DNA from: an uncultured Fibrobacter sp.
Lineage (GTDB): Bacteria; Fibrobacterota; Fibrobacteria; Fibrobacterales; Fibrobacteraceae
Assembly: GCF_947305105.1 (NCBI RefSeq)
Contig: NZ_CAMZCS010000005.1
Location: forward strand, 1-64,000
Length of the DNA: 64,000 bases
Direction: 5' to 3'
Below are positions 11,301 to 19,072 of the stretch, one piece after another (the stretch's first letter is position 1; each line of letters opens with the position of its first letter). Under the pieces are notes generated by a model. The model saw only the letters and a program-made list of their open reading frames with translations, was not told where the DNA came from and did not search any database. The translations under genes were made by a program, and so were the position numbers.

Positions 11301-12644
11301 CCGTTCATGATCGAAGAAAAGAAGACGTTCGCTCCTGTGGACTTCTCCAAGATGGTCAAGGATCCGGATAACGCTCCTGAAGAGCTGACCTGGTCTCTCG
11401 ACGATGCAAGGCCGATGCCGATCAAGACCAAGAAGGGCATCGTGATGAAGATGGGCAGGCCCAGCGTCAAGCATGAAATCAACTTCAACATCGACGAAAA
11501 GGGTGTCCTCACCGCCGAAATCCCGAACAAGTACTGGAACGGTACCGAAATTGTCACCGTCAACGTATTCGACCCGGCTGGCGCAAAAGCCTCCATCGAT
11601 GTCAAGTTCGTTGTGAAGCCCGTGAACGATCCTCCGACCGTGAAGGAAATCCCGGGCCAGGAAACTCTCGAAGGCAAGGGCTTCAAGCCGATCAAGCTCG
11701 ACGAATTCGTGACCGACCCGGATAACAAGGTCCACGAAATCCGTTGGAAGGTCACTGGTGCAAAGAACCTCGACGTGATGATTTCTGGCGGCCGCGAAGC
11801 CGTGATTAGGCCCAAGAAGCAGGATTGGTTCGGCGAAGAAACGCTCGTGTTCACCGCTACCGACCCGGCTGGTGGTTCCGACAAGACTGTTGCCAAGTTC
11901 GTCGTCAAGCACGTGAACTCCGCACCGGTTATGCGCGATATTCCGGACTTCACCATCAAGGAAGACGACCGTCAGGGCGTTATCGCAGTCATCAAGCTCG
12001 ACCAGTATGCCCGCGACAAGGACAACCGCTTCGAAGAACTCAAGTGGTCCTTCACTGGCAACAAGTACCTGCAGGTGAACTACGAAAAGTTCAAGAAGAC
12101 TGTGACTATTTCTCAGCCGCACGAAAACTGGAACGGCAAGCCGGAACGCATCACGTTCACGGTGACCGACCCGGAAGGTGCCAAGGCTAGCAGAGCTGCT
12201 CTCTTCACGGTGATTGCCGTGAATGACCCGCCGGTTGCTGTCCCGCACACCTACATGACCCAGGAAGGCGATGAACTGACCGTTCCCGCATCCGAAGGCC
12301 TGATGTCCGGTGTCAACGATCCGGATGGCGAAAAGCCGGTCGCTGTCGCTCTCGTCCAGAAGCCGCGCAACGGCAAGATTACGCTGAACGAACGTGACGG
12401 TTCCTTCACCTACATGCCGAACAAGGGATTCAGCGGCCTCGACGAATTCACGTTCAAGGTCCGTGACCCGGGTGGAATGTTCTCCAAGATTGAAACTGCC
12501 GAAATCAACGTCAGCTTCAAGATGAAGGACCTCCGTGGCGGCGACAAGAAGAAGGAAGCTCCGAAGGCTGAAGAACCGGCCAAGGACAAGGACGACGATA
12601 ACGCCGACCAGCCCAAGAAGAAAAAGAGAAAGAAAAAATCCTAA
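5304..12644 (+). CDS. Giant secreted protein of 22 cadherin/Ig-like tandem repeats
   Basis: 2446 residues. A signal peptide (cleavage probably after VIA, near residue 23) is followed by 22 repeats of about 97-140 residues. Each runs NDPP...Q.I.EK..F..I.LD.FV.DPDH...LKW..SGNKDLKV...WNGSE..TFTVTDPEGA....FTV.SVND. A 23rd, different domain (EGDELTVPASEGL to DEFTFKVRDPGG) resembles bacterial Ig/cadherin-like repeats of large adhesins. The protein ends in an acidic stretch and a basic tail, KKKKRKKKS. The DPDH and DPEGA acidic motifs suggest calcium binding between domains, as in cadherin-like folds (inference). Codon use is very biased (CTC, AAG, GAC), which fits high expression. No membrane anchor or FISUMP domain is visible. 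It could be a surface filament, adhesin or S-layer-like component. Confidence 0.85.
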   Translation: MNRMKSMAALLASAGVLASFVIAQDGKGGAAAVENNAPSVNGIPGESIQEGGKFATIKLDSYVSDDMDKPEQIKWSVSGNKKLKVSIKDRVVTIETPDKYWNGSEDITFAATDTKGAVGSETVNFTVESVNNPPVVSAIADQTIDEGKQFSKINLDNFVTDPDHPKDQILWEFDIQPVGKDQADGDLNVEIDPKRVATIVIPDPHWYGTAKIKFTATDGEYASDSKTATFTVKPINDPPVLQKIPSQTIEEKNEFESISLSDFVSDVDDDVSKLKWSISGNKDLKFDIDKYGTANIRIPNEFWNGSEAVTFTVTDPAGASAKTTANFTVKSVNDPPEFIKDVPDQTIDEKQDFKPVQLDQLVKDPDHTFEQLKWTVSGNKDLKVALNGKTATIGVPSKLWNGSETLKFKVCDPAGACAESETPFTVNSVNDKPEFVKAIPNQNIDEKKQFAKIKLDEYVKDADHKHSELSWDADVKHQGKMPESGTLNVNIDENRVASIEIPDTYWNGAAVVTFTCTDPDGAAVKQDVTFTVKSINDIPVFKKIPDQAIEEKSEFSSIILDEYVNDADHDLSKLKFEVTGNKDIKVNVNQKTREVSFKTPSELWNGSETVTITATDPEGGKASSAFKLSVKSINDPPVMKDIAEQSIKEKGQFKPVELDKHVEDLDHGKDKLKWTITGQRELKVSIDANRVLKVTPPSPQWNGSETLVIKVTDPDGATDERSVAYTVESVNDVPEFVKQIAPQTIKEKEQFQVIKLGEMVKDADNKLSDLNFAVTVSPAPGVKNKGGDLTVEIDANHVAKIQIPNKMWNGANEISFTVTDPEGAKTTSKAVFTVTSVNDVPVLKKIPDQMISEKMQFSDIKLAELASDPDHSFAQLKWTISGNKDLKVEINKDGVATVKAPSTMWNGSEKISFVVTDPEGASAKSDAVFTVKSINDPPVMKDIPSQKIKEKEQFKTIELDNFVSDLDHDKSQLKWTFSGQKDLKISMDAKHVVTIATPNKFWHGTETVKFTVTDPEGATDSRSVTFTAESVNDLPVFTKPIKDQTIQEKREFAIINLGDIVTDPDHKPEQLSWTFNVDGAKGAPKGYTPKLSVKVDDKRMARIVIPDKYWNGSEQITFTVVDPDGGKASCVAVFTVTSVNDAPTIGKINDQAVEEKQEFASFNLANIIKDPDHSFGQLKIEVTGNKDLKVNIAKEGEVTIKTPSKMWNGSEKLTFTVTDPEGAKASAFATFSVKSINDPPIMKEIANQTIKEKGQFKPIELDNFVDDLDHPKNKLKWKIEGAKELKVSMDASHKVTVTQPNQNWHGSEKIKFTVTDPEGASDSKTVAFTVESVNDAPVFVRELKGQSIDEKKQFMTIKLDDLINDPDHAKNELKWYFDVKPVRAVPAAAPAKKGKKNKEEAAPAPAANNTLSVKVDAQHVATIVIPNKFWNGAADITFTAKDPEGAAVSKTARFEVRSINDPPKISEKAPKGETIRENGRFTTIDLSNLATDPDHPAASLKWTFTGNKFLKINHRKDNTVEVALPNPQWNGKEMITFTVTDPEGASANHKMTFEVTRVNDAPSFVKRIPDQKIKEGDKFKPIQLDDFVKDPDNKPNELKWKVSGNQKLKAEISASRVLTVSAPDPHFWCAPEMVVIEATDPEGASTSATITFEITSVNDAPVLKDIPNQKIREKGEFKDIDLNKFVHDPDHQNHELKWSVKVTKVGAPEKKPAPPKKPAPKKAAKKGAKADEKAEEKEAAPEPKHDDLEVEIDSRNIAHVKLPSKFWNGERNVIFTVEDPEGAKASKTVNFLVESVNDAPEMKVIKTQTINEKEKFKPIDLNGIASDPDHPVKSLKFEVNATRQLKASIDKLNQLWVSTPDKFWSGSEKITLTVRDPEGAKATQQILFEVLPVNDPPVVKSIAGQRVKEKEKFEPIDLSKAAVDPDNKPNELKWSVTGNKDLKVDIRGTRAMVLTPTPNWYGKETLTFTVKDPSGASASTNATFEVVAVNDPPILKPIQPFMIEEKKTFAPVDFSKMVKDPDNAPEELTWSLDDARPMPIKTKKGIVMKMGRPSVKHEINFNIDEKGVLTAEIPNKYWNGTEIVTVNVFDPAGAKASIDVKFVVKPVNDPPTVKEIPGQETLEGKGFKPIKLDEFVTDPDNKVHEIRWKVTGAKNLDVMISGGREAVIRPKKQDWFGEETLVFTATDPAGGSDKTVAKFVVKHVNSAPVMRDIPDFTIKEDDRQGVIAVIKLDQYARDKDNRFEELKWSFTGNKYLQVNYEKFKKTVTISQPHENWNGKPERITFTVTDPEGAKASRAALFTVIAVNDPPVAVPHTYMTQEGDELTVPASEGLMSGVNDPDGEKPVAVALVQKPRNGKITLNERDGSFTYMPNKGFSGLDEFTFKVRDPGGMFSKIETAEINVSFKMKDLRGGDKKKEAPKAEEPAKDKDDDNADQPKKKKRKKKS
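5409..12224 (+). repeat. 22 protein repeats organised as a three-repeat (A-B-C) higher-order unit
   Basis: Repeats 2, 5, 8, 11, 14, 17 and 20 all carry an insertion at the same loop just before the L.V.ID strand; the other repeats do not. The true unit is therefore a triplet of about 300 residues (about 900 bp), amplified seven times plus one. Insert length grows toward the C-terminus: Ala/Lys/Pro-rich in repeat 14, longest in 17. Repeats 6-14 are most alike, which points to recent amplification in the middle. Confidence 0.85.
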
Positions 12645-12662
12645 TCTTCGATAAAGCTATCG

Positions 12663-12700
12663 AAAAAGCCTTGCAGACTAAAAGTCTGTGAGGCTTTTTT
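12663..12700 (+). terminator. Intrinsic terminator of the giant repeat gene
   Basis: A 17-bp stem (AAAAAGCCTTGCAGACT with its complement, two G-T pairs) and a T run lie 19 nt after the stop codon. Confidence 0.85.
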
Positions 12701-12738
12701 TATAAGACACTTGTAGCGCGCCCCCGTGTGTCGCGTAT

Positions 12739-12769
12739 AAAAAAAAAGCCCGGCGCAATGGCCGGGCTT
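12739..12769 (-). terminator. Intrinsic terminator of the ABC-F gene
   Basis: On the minus strand, AAGCCCGGC pairs with GCCGGGCTT and is followed by a run of T. It lies 23 nt beyond the stop at 12792. Confidence 0.85.
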
Positions 12770-12791
12770 CGTGCATTCAATTTTTAGAAGC

Positions 12792-14384
12792 TTACTTCTT
12801 TTTCTTCTTTGTCTCGAGCCATTCGTCGAAGGTGATGCTCCTGTCGAGCACTCCGTTCGGCGTGAGTTCCAGGACGCGGTTCGCGACGGTCTGCACGAAT
12901 TCGTGGTCCTGCGAGCAGAAGATAATCGGGCCCTGGAAGGCGGTGAGGCCGTTGTTGAGGGCGGTAATTGCTTCCAAGTCGAGGTGGGCGGTCGGTTCGT
13001 CGAGCAAGAGGCAGTTCGCGTTGCTGAGCATCATGCGGCTGAGCATGCAGCGCACCTTCTCGCCACCGGAAAGGACGTTTGCCGATTTCAGGGCTTCTTC
13101 GCCGGTGAAGAGCATACGGCCGAGGAACCCGCGGATGAATGTTTCGTCCTGTTCCTTGCTGTACTGGCGCAGCCAATCCACGAGGGAGAGGTCCGTTCCG
13201 AAGTAGGCGTCGTTGTTCTTGGGGAAGTAGCTGTAGCTGATGGTGTTGCCCCACTTGAGCACACCTTCCGGGCACTTGGTCTCTTCGGCAATGAGCTGGA
13301 AGAATGCCGTCTTGAGCGTGTCGTATTCGCCGACGAGCGCAACCTTGTCGCCACTGTTCAGGCTGAAGTTTAGCCCTTTGCAGACGATTCCGTCGCCGCC
13401 GTCGATGTCGGCGTTTTTGACTTCGAGCACAATTTTGCCCGGTTCGCGGTCCATCTTGAAGTTGACCCACGGGAACTTGCGGCTGGAGGCCGGCATTTCC
13501 TCGACGGTCATCTTGTCGAGAAGCTTCTTGCGGCTGGTGGCCTGCTTGGCCTTGGCAGCATTCGAAGCAAAGCGGCGGATGAACGCCTTCAATTCTTCAA
13601 TTTTTTCTTCGGCGCGGCGGTTCTGGTCCTTGCGCTGTTTCTGGGCGAGCTGGCTGGCTGCGTACCAGAATTCGTAGTTACCGCCGTAGATGTTGATTTT
13701 GCCGTAGTCGATATCGCAGGTGTGCGTGCAGACCGCGTTGAGGAAGTGACGGTCGTGGCTCACCACGATGACGATGTTCTCGAAGCGTTCGAGGTAGTCT
13801 TCGAGCCAGCCGACGGTTTCCAGATCCAAGTGGTTCGTCGGTTCGTCGAGCAGCAGGATGTCCGGGTTGCCGAACAATGCCTGGGCGAGGAGGACGCGGA
13901 TTTTCTGGCCGCCGTCAAGGTCTGCCATGAGGCTGTAGTGGAATTCTTCGGGGATGCCGAGGCCCTTGAGGAGCACCGCAGCGTTGGAGTCGGCTTCGTA
14001 GCCGCCGATTTCGCCAAAGCGTGTCTCGATTTCCATCGCCTGCATGCCCTGTTCTTCAGTCATTTCGGGCAGCGCGTAGAGTTCGTCGCGCTTCTTGCCG
14101 AGTTCGTAGAGCTCGGGGAAACCCATCATGACGGTTTCGAGAACGGTGTTCTGTTCGTAGGCGAAGTGGTCCTGCTTGAGGACGGCGATGCGTTCGCCCG
14201 GATCCTTGGTGACCTCGCCGGTGTTGGGCTCGAGTTCGCCCGAAAGGATCTTGAGGAAGGTTGACTTGCCGGCGCCGTTCGCGCCGATGACTCCGTAGCA
14301 GTTGCCGCGCTTGAAGGAAAGGTTCACTTCCTTGAAGAGGACGCGGCTACCGTATTGAAGACTGACATTAGAGACGTTGAGCAT
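12792..14384 (-). CDS. ABC-F family ATPase (YbiT-like)
   Basis: 530 residues, with two ABC cassettes and no membrane domain: a ribosome-associated translation factor of the ABC-F type. Cassette 1 has Walker A GANGAGKST, a signature region LDGGQKIRVLLAQAL, and Walker B LLLDEPTNHLD. A charged linker of about 80 residues (helical, with RRAEEKIEELKAF) matches the ABC-F interdomain linker. Cassette 2 has the signature LSGGEKVRC and Walker B LLLDEPTAHLD, but its Walker A reads GEYDTLKTA, with Leu where Gly is expected. The closing KKKKK tail is basic. The ATG at 14384 follows directly on a heptad array with no clear ribosome site. Confidence 0.88.
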   Translation of the reverse strand: MLNVSNVSLQYGSRVLFKEVNLSFKRGNCYGVIGANGAGKSTFLKILSGELEPNTGEVTKDPGERIAVLKQDHFAYEQNTVLETVMMGFPELYELGKKRDELYALPEMTEEQGMQAMEIETRFGEIGGYEADSNAAVLLKGLGIPEEFHYSLMADLDGGQKIRVLLAQALFGNPDILLLDEPTNHLDLETVGWLEDYLERFENIVIVVSHDRHFLNAVCTHTCDIDYGKINIYGGNYEFWYAASQLAQKQRKDQNRRAEEKIEELKAFIRRFASNAAKAKQATSRKKLLDKMTVEEMPASSRKFPWVNFKMDREPGKIVLEVKNADIDGGDGIVCKGLNFSLNSGDKVALVGEYDTLKTAFFQLIAEETKCPEGVLKWGNTISYSYFPKNNDAYFGTDLSLVDWLRQYSKEQDETFIRGFLGRMLFTGEEALKSANVLSGGEKVRCMLSRMMLSNANCLLLDEPTAHLDLEAITALNNGLTAFQGPIIFCSQDHEFVQTVANRVLELTPNGVLDRSITFDEWLETKKKKK

Positions 14385-14390
14385 GTTGTT

Positions 14391-14503
14391 TAGTAGGAAG
14401 TTGGAAGTAGGAAGTTAGAAGTAGAAAGTAGACAGGTTTGTTGGAAGTAGGTAGTAGGAAGTTAGAAGTTACTGTCTACTGTCTACTTCCTACTGTCTAC
14501 TCT
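14391..14503. repeat. Heptad array, TTCCTAC/TGTCTAC family, imperfect palindrome
   Basis: From 14393 the sequence can be cut into sixteen consecutive 7-mers without a slip. The left half uses GTAGGAA, GTTGGAA, GTTAGAA and GTAGACA. The right half uses the complementary words TACTGTC and TACTTCC, so the two halves can fold on each other. It fills the gap between the ABC-F start and the stop of the gene at 14513. Confidence 0.85.
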
Positions 14504-14512
14504 CCGCCGAAG

Positions 14513-17500
14513 CTATGCTTCGGCGTTCGCTTTTTCCAGTTCGCGGGCGTTGATGATGAGCATCTGCAGGCGGTTCTCGATGTTTGCGAAACTCGTATCG
14601 GGGTCGTAGTCAAGCGAAAGAATCTGCACGTGCGGGCAACGTTCCTTCACGGCCTTGGTTAGGCCACGGCCACTGATATGGTTCGCGAGGCATGCGAACG
14701 GCTGCAAGATGACGTAGCTGTTCACGCCGTGCTTCGAATTGTAGAGAATTTCGCCTGGGATGAGCCAGCCTTCGCCCGTGTTGTAGGTCGGGTCGATGAT
14801 GTCCCTGACGTAGTTCCTCAGCTCGTAGCAGTCGGCATGGTGTTCGTAGAGCTTGAACGCTTTCATCAGTTCCTGCACGCAGTTGTATGCGTAAGTGTAA
14901 ACCTTCGCTGTGATGCCTCCTTCGAGGCGGTCCATGATGGGGTTCGCGGAGAACCCGCGGGTCACCTTTTCGGCGCGCACCACTTCGTCGACGCGGAAGA
15001 AGTCGAGCATTCCCGGCAGGTAGACTTCCATGCCGTTGTCCATCAGGTATTTTTCCACGAAGCCGTTGGCGCTCGGGTGGTAGTTCATGAGGATTTCGCC
15101 GAGCACAGCCACGCGCGGCTTGCGGATGCCCTTCTTGCGGTCTTCAGTAATTTCGATCGCGTTGAAGGCTTGCACAGCAGCGGCAAACATGTCGAGGACC
15201 TTCTTGGGCAGGCGGAGTTCGCTCTTCTTGAGCTGGCCAGCCATGCTCATGATGAGCGGCATCCAGTGGTCATAGACCTTCTGCGTATCGCCCTTGTTCA
15301 CTTCGTAGGGCAAGACTGCACGGTACATCGTCTCGATGGCGTCCATGAGGACGATGCCCCACAGCATGTGCAGGCGGAAGTCGAGACCCACGGTAAAGCC
15401 TGGGTGCATTCCCTTGTAGTCGGTACCCGTCGTGATAATAGTGACGTCCTTGAAGCCTGCTTCGTCGAGGGCCTTGCGGGCGAGCACCGGGTACTGCACT
15501 GCACGGCAGTTTTCGCAGTTCTTGGCAAGGCACATGGAGACTTCGGTCTGCTTGACTTCGGGGTGGTTCACGAGCCACTTGAGGCATTCGCCGATGTTCA
15601 CCTGGCAGGGGAAGCAGATATCGTTGTGGACGAACTTCTTGCCGAGCTCGATGGCTTCCTTGTCGGCCACGGGCAGGTTCTCGGCCATGAATCCCTTCGC
15701 CTTGACGTATTCGCCAGCAAGGACGGAGAATGCCGGAGAAAGGTTCGGCGTCAAGATGCGGCGGCGCTTCTTGTCTTCTTCGACGAACGGCGTGTGGTAA
15801 AGCGGTTCGTGGCTTTCGGGCTTGTCGGGCAGGTTGGCTGCGCGGCGGGCCTTCACGGTCTCGATGAAGCTCTTGATGCGGATGCCTACGGGGCCGCGGG
15901 CGTCGCCTTCGTCGAGCTTGAGCATGAGCATTTCCTTGTTGGAATCGCGGTGCATCATGCGCATCATTTCGTCGGTCAAGATAGAGTCGTGGCCGCAGCC
16001 GAAGCTCACAATCTGGGCAAGTTCGATGTTCGGGTCCTTGGAGGCGATCATCGTTGCGCCGATCATGCGCAAGTGGAAGGTGTTCTTGATCTCGATACGG
16101 GTGTGGTTCGGGACATCCTGGTCGTATACGCCGGGGAGCGATTCCGTGGTGAGCACGGGGATGCCCATCGCGGTGAAGTGGCTTGCGATGTTGTGGTTGA
16201 TGAGCATGTCCGCATGGTACGGACGGCCAGCAATCACCACGGCAAAACTGTTCTTTGCGCGCACATCGTCCAAGACTTTCTGGCCTTCTTCCAGGAGCGT
16301 CGTCTTGTAGCAGTTGAGCGCCTTCTCGCCTTCGTCTATGGCTTTGTTCAAAAGTTTCTTGTCAAGCTTCCAGTTTTCGTGGAACCATTCGATGGTCTGG
16401 CTACGGCGAAGTTTGGCGTTGAACCAGTGGAAAATCGGCTGGTCCATCGGCACGCCGTAGTTCTTCTCGGGCTCGTCGGTGTTCTTGCAGACGTTGGGGT
16501 AGGCCTGCACCACGGGGCACACGGAAGTGGCGGTAAACTTGGTGTGGTCACTCGGGACTGCGACCATCATCGGGAAGAATATGCGGTCGACCTTCTTCTC
16601 GATAAGGCTGAGTACGTGGCCGTGCACGAGCTTGGCCGGGAAGCAGACGGTGTCGGAAGGCACGCTGTGGAGGCCTTCTTCGAACATCTTATAGTCGCTC
16701 TGGCGGCTCACGACGACGGTGTAGCCGAGGCTCGTGAAGAAAGCTTTCCAGAAGGGGAGGCTTGCCCAGAATTCCAGCACACGCGGGATACCGATAGTCT
16801 TGCCCGTGTTTTCGACAAGCTTGGCCGGTGCGTAGTCCTTCACCAAGAGCTGGTTCGTGCGCTTGATCATGTCGGGCACGGAGAGCATCTTCTTGTTGAT
16901 TTCGGCGATGAGCGCCTTCGTTTTCGGGTCGTTCGGGTCGGCGGTGACTTCGCCGCGTTCGCAACGGTTGCCCGTGACAAAGCTCTGGCCGTCGCTGAAC
17001 GTGACGATGGTGCGGGAGCAATGGTTGGTGCAGTACTGGCAGAGCTGGCCCGGCTGGTTGTGCCAGCTGAAGGTCTTCATGGCTTCGAGGCCGATGAACT
17101 TGCTCTGGACGTTCGGATCGGCGGCACGCTTTTCTTCCATGAATTTCTTCGTGAGGAGTGCGATACCGATAGCGCCCATTTCGCCCGGGCGTTCCGGACG
17201 GATGGCCTTGAGACCCGTGTACTGTTCGAAGGCGCGGAGAACGGCGTTGTTCTTGAACGTACCGCCCTGCACCACGACCTTCTTGCCGAGGGTGTTCAGG
17301 TTACGGATACGGATAACCTTCGTAAAGACGTTGTTGATAATGGAGCGGCAGATACCCGCGATGATGTCTTCGGGCTGCTTGCCGTCGCGCTGTTCCGTGA
17401 TGATGGAACTGTTCATGAACACGGTGCAGCGGCTGCCGAGCTGCGAGGGGCTCTTGGCATTGAATGCGAGTTCGGCAATCTTTTCCATCGGGATGCCGAG

Positions 17501-18949
17501 GCTGCGGGCATACGTTTCGATGAACGAACCACAACCCGAGGAGCAGGCTTCGTTCAGGATGATGCCGGTGACCACGCCGTCTTGCACGGAAATGGCCTTC
17601 ATGTCTTGGCCGCCGATATCAAGGATGAAGCTCACGTCGGGGCAGAGGCGCTGGGCGGCGTTCGCGTGTGCGACCGTTTCCACGGTATGGTAGTCGGCAT
17701 GTACGGCTTTGGCAAAGAGCTGTTCGCCGTAACCGGTGGTGCCCACACCCAAAATATTGAGCTTGCAGCCGTATTCCTCGTAGCGGTCGGCAAGTTCGTT
17801 CATGGCGCGCTTCAAGACGGCGAGCGGTTCACCGTCGTTGCTCGCGTAGAACCCGTCGACCACGTTGTCCTGCTCGTCGAGGAGCACGAACTTCGTCGTG
17901 GTGGAACCAGCGTCGATGCCCAGGTACACGTTGAGCGTGGTACCGGAGGCAGGCTGCGGGTAGTGGTTGTCGGCCATCTTGTGTTCTTCGAGGAACATCT
18001 TGTATTCGGTGTCGTTCTTGAAGAAGAGGTCGGCGGCCGCCTTTGCCTTGTTTTCGGCCTGGCGGGTTTCGTTAAAATGCACGAGGGCGTCGAGGGAGCC
18101 TTCCATGCGGTACTGGCATTCCTGATCGGCGAACATGGAGCCCAGCGAAAGGGCTGCACCCATGGCCACGAGCACTTCGGAGTGTTCCGGCACGATGGCC
18201 TGCTCGTCGGAGATACCCAGGCGTTCCTTGAACGCACGCACGAGGGTCGGGTTAAACGTAAGGGGGCCACCCTCGAAAATCACGGGCGGCTTGATTTCCA
18301 TGCCCTGGGCGAGACCGCCGATGGTCTGCTTGGCGATGGCGTGGAAGCTCGAAAGGGCGATGTCTTCCTTGGCGACACCGTTGTTGAGCATTGGCTGGAT
18401 GTCGGTTTTGGCGAACACGCCGCAACGGCCCGAAATCTCGTAGACCTTCTGGCCACGCTTGGCAAAGCCCTCGAAGGCTTCGGTCTTGATGCGCAGGAGT
18501 TCGGCCACCTGGTCGATAAATGCGCCGGTACCGCCTGCACACACGCCGTTCATGCGCATGTCAGAGGCAATGAGCTTGCCCGTGGTACGGTCCTTCTCGA
18601 AGAAGACCACCTTGGCGTCCTGGCCGCCCAGTTCGATAGCGACACGGGTATCGGGGAATGTGGCACGGACAGCAAGAGCGTTCGCGACGACCTCTTGCAC
18701 AAAGAATGCACGCGTGGCTTCGGCAAAGGGCTGGCCGCCGCTACCGCAGAAGGCTACCCTGAAATTCTTGCCTGGGAAAAGGCCGTGGGCTTCACGAAGC
18801 ACCTCGTGAACCTTCTGGGCCTGCATGGCATTGTGACGCTGGTAAGTATAGTGTAAAAGCTTGGATGTCTCGGGATCGACGACCGCAATCTTCACGGTGG
18901 TGGACCCAACGTCCACGCCGACCCATAAATCATTCTTAGAAATGCTCAT
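14513..18949 (-). CDS. Acyl-CoA dehydratase activase-related protein (HgdC/BcrAD ATPase fused to DUF2229/HgdB-like regions)
   Basis: 1478 residues. Two ASKHA ATPase domains come first: residues about 8-290 (GVDVGSTTVKIAVVD, MNGVCAGGTGAF) and about 345-610 (GIDAGSTTTKFVLLD, NEACSSGCGSF). The cysteines sit where the 4Fe-4S ligand of 2-hydroxyacyl-CoA dehydratase activators lies. A Cys-rich block follows (LCQYCTNHCSRT, NRCERG), then DUF2229-like and dehydratase-subunit-like regions with NDICFPCQVNIGECL and KNCENCRAVQYP. The family couples ATP hydrolysis to very low-potential electron transfer; large fusions of this kind occur in many anaerobes, but their substrate is unknown to me. The gene stands alone, with no separate dehydratase subunits nearby. 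A TATCTT box lies 10 nt before the ATG. Confidence 0.85.
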   Translation of the reverse strand: MSISKNDLWVGVDVGSTTVKIAVVDPETSKLLHYTYQRHNAMQAQKVHEVLREAHGLFPGKNFRVAFCGSGGQPFAEATRAFFVQEVVANALAVRATFPDTRVAIELGGQDAKVVFFEKDRTTGKLIASDMRMNGVCAGGTGAFIDQVAELLRIKTEAFEGFAKRGQKVYEISGRCGVFAKTDIQPMLNNGVAKEDIALSSFHAIAKQTIGGLAQGMEIKPPVIFEGGPLTFNPTLVRAFKERLGISDEQAIVPEHSEVLVAMGAALSLGSMFADQECQYRMEGSLDALVHFNETRQAENKAKAAADLFFKNDTEYKMFLEEHKMADNHYPQPASGTTLNVYLGIDAGSTTTKFVLLDEQDNVVDGFYASNDGEPLAVLKRAMNELADRYEEYGCKLNILGVGTTGYGEQLFAKAVHADYHTVETVAHANAAQRLCPDVSFILDIGGQDMKAISVQDGVVTGIILNEACSSGCGSFIETYARSLGIPMEKIAELAFNAKSPSQLGSRCTVFMNSSIITEQRDGKQPEDIIAGICRSIINNVFTKVIRIRNLNTLGKKVVVQGGTFKNNAVLRAFEQYTGLKAIRPERPGEMGAIGIALLTKKFMEEKRAADPNVQSKFIGLEAMKTFSWHNQPGQLCQYCTNHCSRTIVTFSDGQSFVTGNRCERGEVTADPNDPKTKALIAEINKKMLSVPDMIKRTNQLLVKDYAPAKLVENTGKTIGIPRVLEFWASLPFWKAFFTSLGYTVVVSRQSDYKMFEEGLHSVPSDTVCFPAKLVHGHVLSLIEKKVDRIFFPMMVAVPSDHTKFTATSVCPVVQAYPNVCKNTDEPEKNYGVPMDQPIFHWFNAKLRRSQTIEWFHENWKLDKKLLNKAIDEGEKALNCYKTTLLEEGQKVLDDVRAKNSFAVVIAGRPYHADMLINHNIASHFTAMGIPVLTTESLPGVYDQDVPNHTRIEIKNTFHLRMIGATMIASKDPNIELAQIVSFGCGHDSILTDEMMRMMHRDSNKEMLMLKLDEGDARGPVGIRIKSFIETVKARRAANLPDKPESHEPLYHTPFVEEDKKRRRILTPNLSPAFSVLAGEYVKAKGFMAENLPVADKEAIELGKKFVHNDICFPCQVNIGECLKWLVNHPEVKQTEVSMCLAKNCENCRAVQYPVLARKALDEAGFKDVTIITTGTDYKGMHPGFTVGLDFRLHMLWGIVLMDAIETMYRAVLPYEVNKGDTQKVYDHWMPLIMSMAGQLKKSELRLPKKVLDMFAAAVQAFNAIEITEDRKKGIRKPRVAVLGEILMNYHPSANGFVEKYLMDNGMEVYLPGMLDFFRVDEVVRAEKVTRGFSANPIMDRLEGGITAKVYTYAYNCVQELMKAFKLYEHHADCYELRNYVRDIIDPTYNTGEGWLIPGEILYNSKHGVNSYVILQPFACLANHISGRGLTKAVKERCPHVQILSLDYDPDTSFANIENRLQMLIINARELEKANAEA

Positions 18950-19072
18950 AGTGGGCGTAAAGATAGAAAAAATAGGCAGTTAACAGAATATTATAAGAAA
19001 GGAAAACCGATAAGAAGGGCGAAAACGGGGATAAGCGTTTTTTGCCTGGAACTATTGGGAAAGGGTAAAGGG

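Noticed and set aside
5121-12248. A 2375-codon open frame on the minus strand, antisense to the giant repeat gene
   Set aside because: It is codon-aligned with a strongly biased sense gene that avoids TTA, CTA and TCA, the codons that would give antisense stops. It has no signal peptide or known motif, and its repeats mirror those of the sense protein.
14678-18856. A 1392-codon open frame antisense to the activase-like gene
   Set aside because: The same codon-bias effect; the sense frame has clear ATPase and cysteine motifs.
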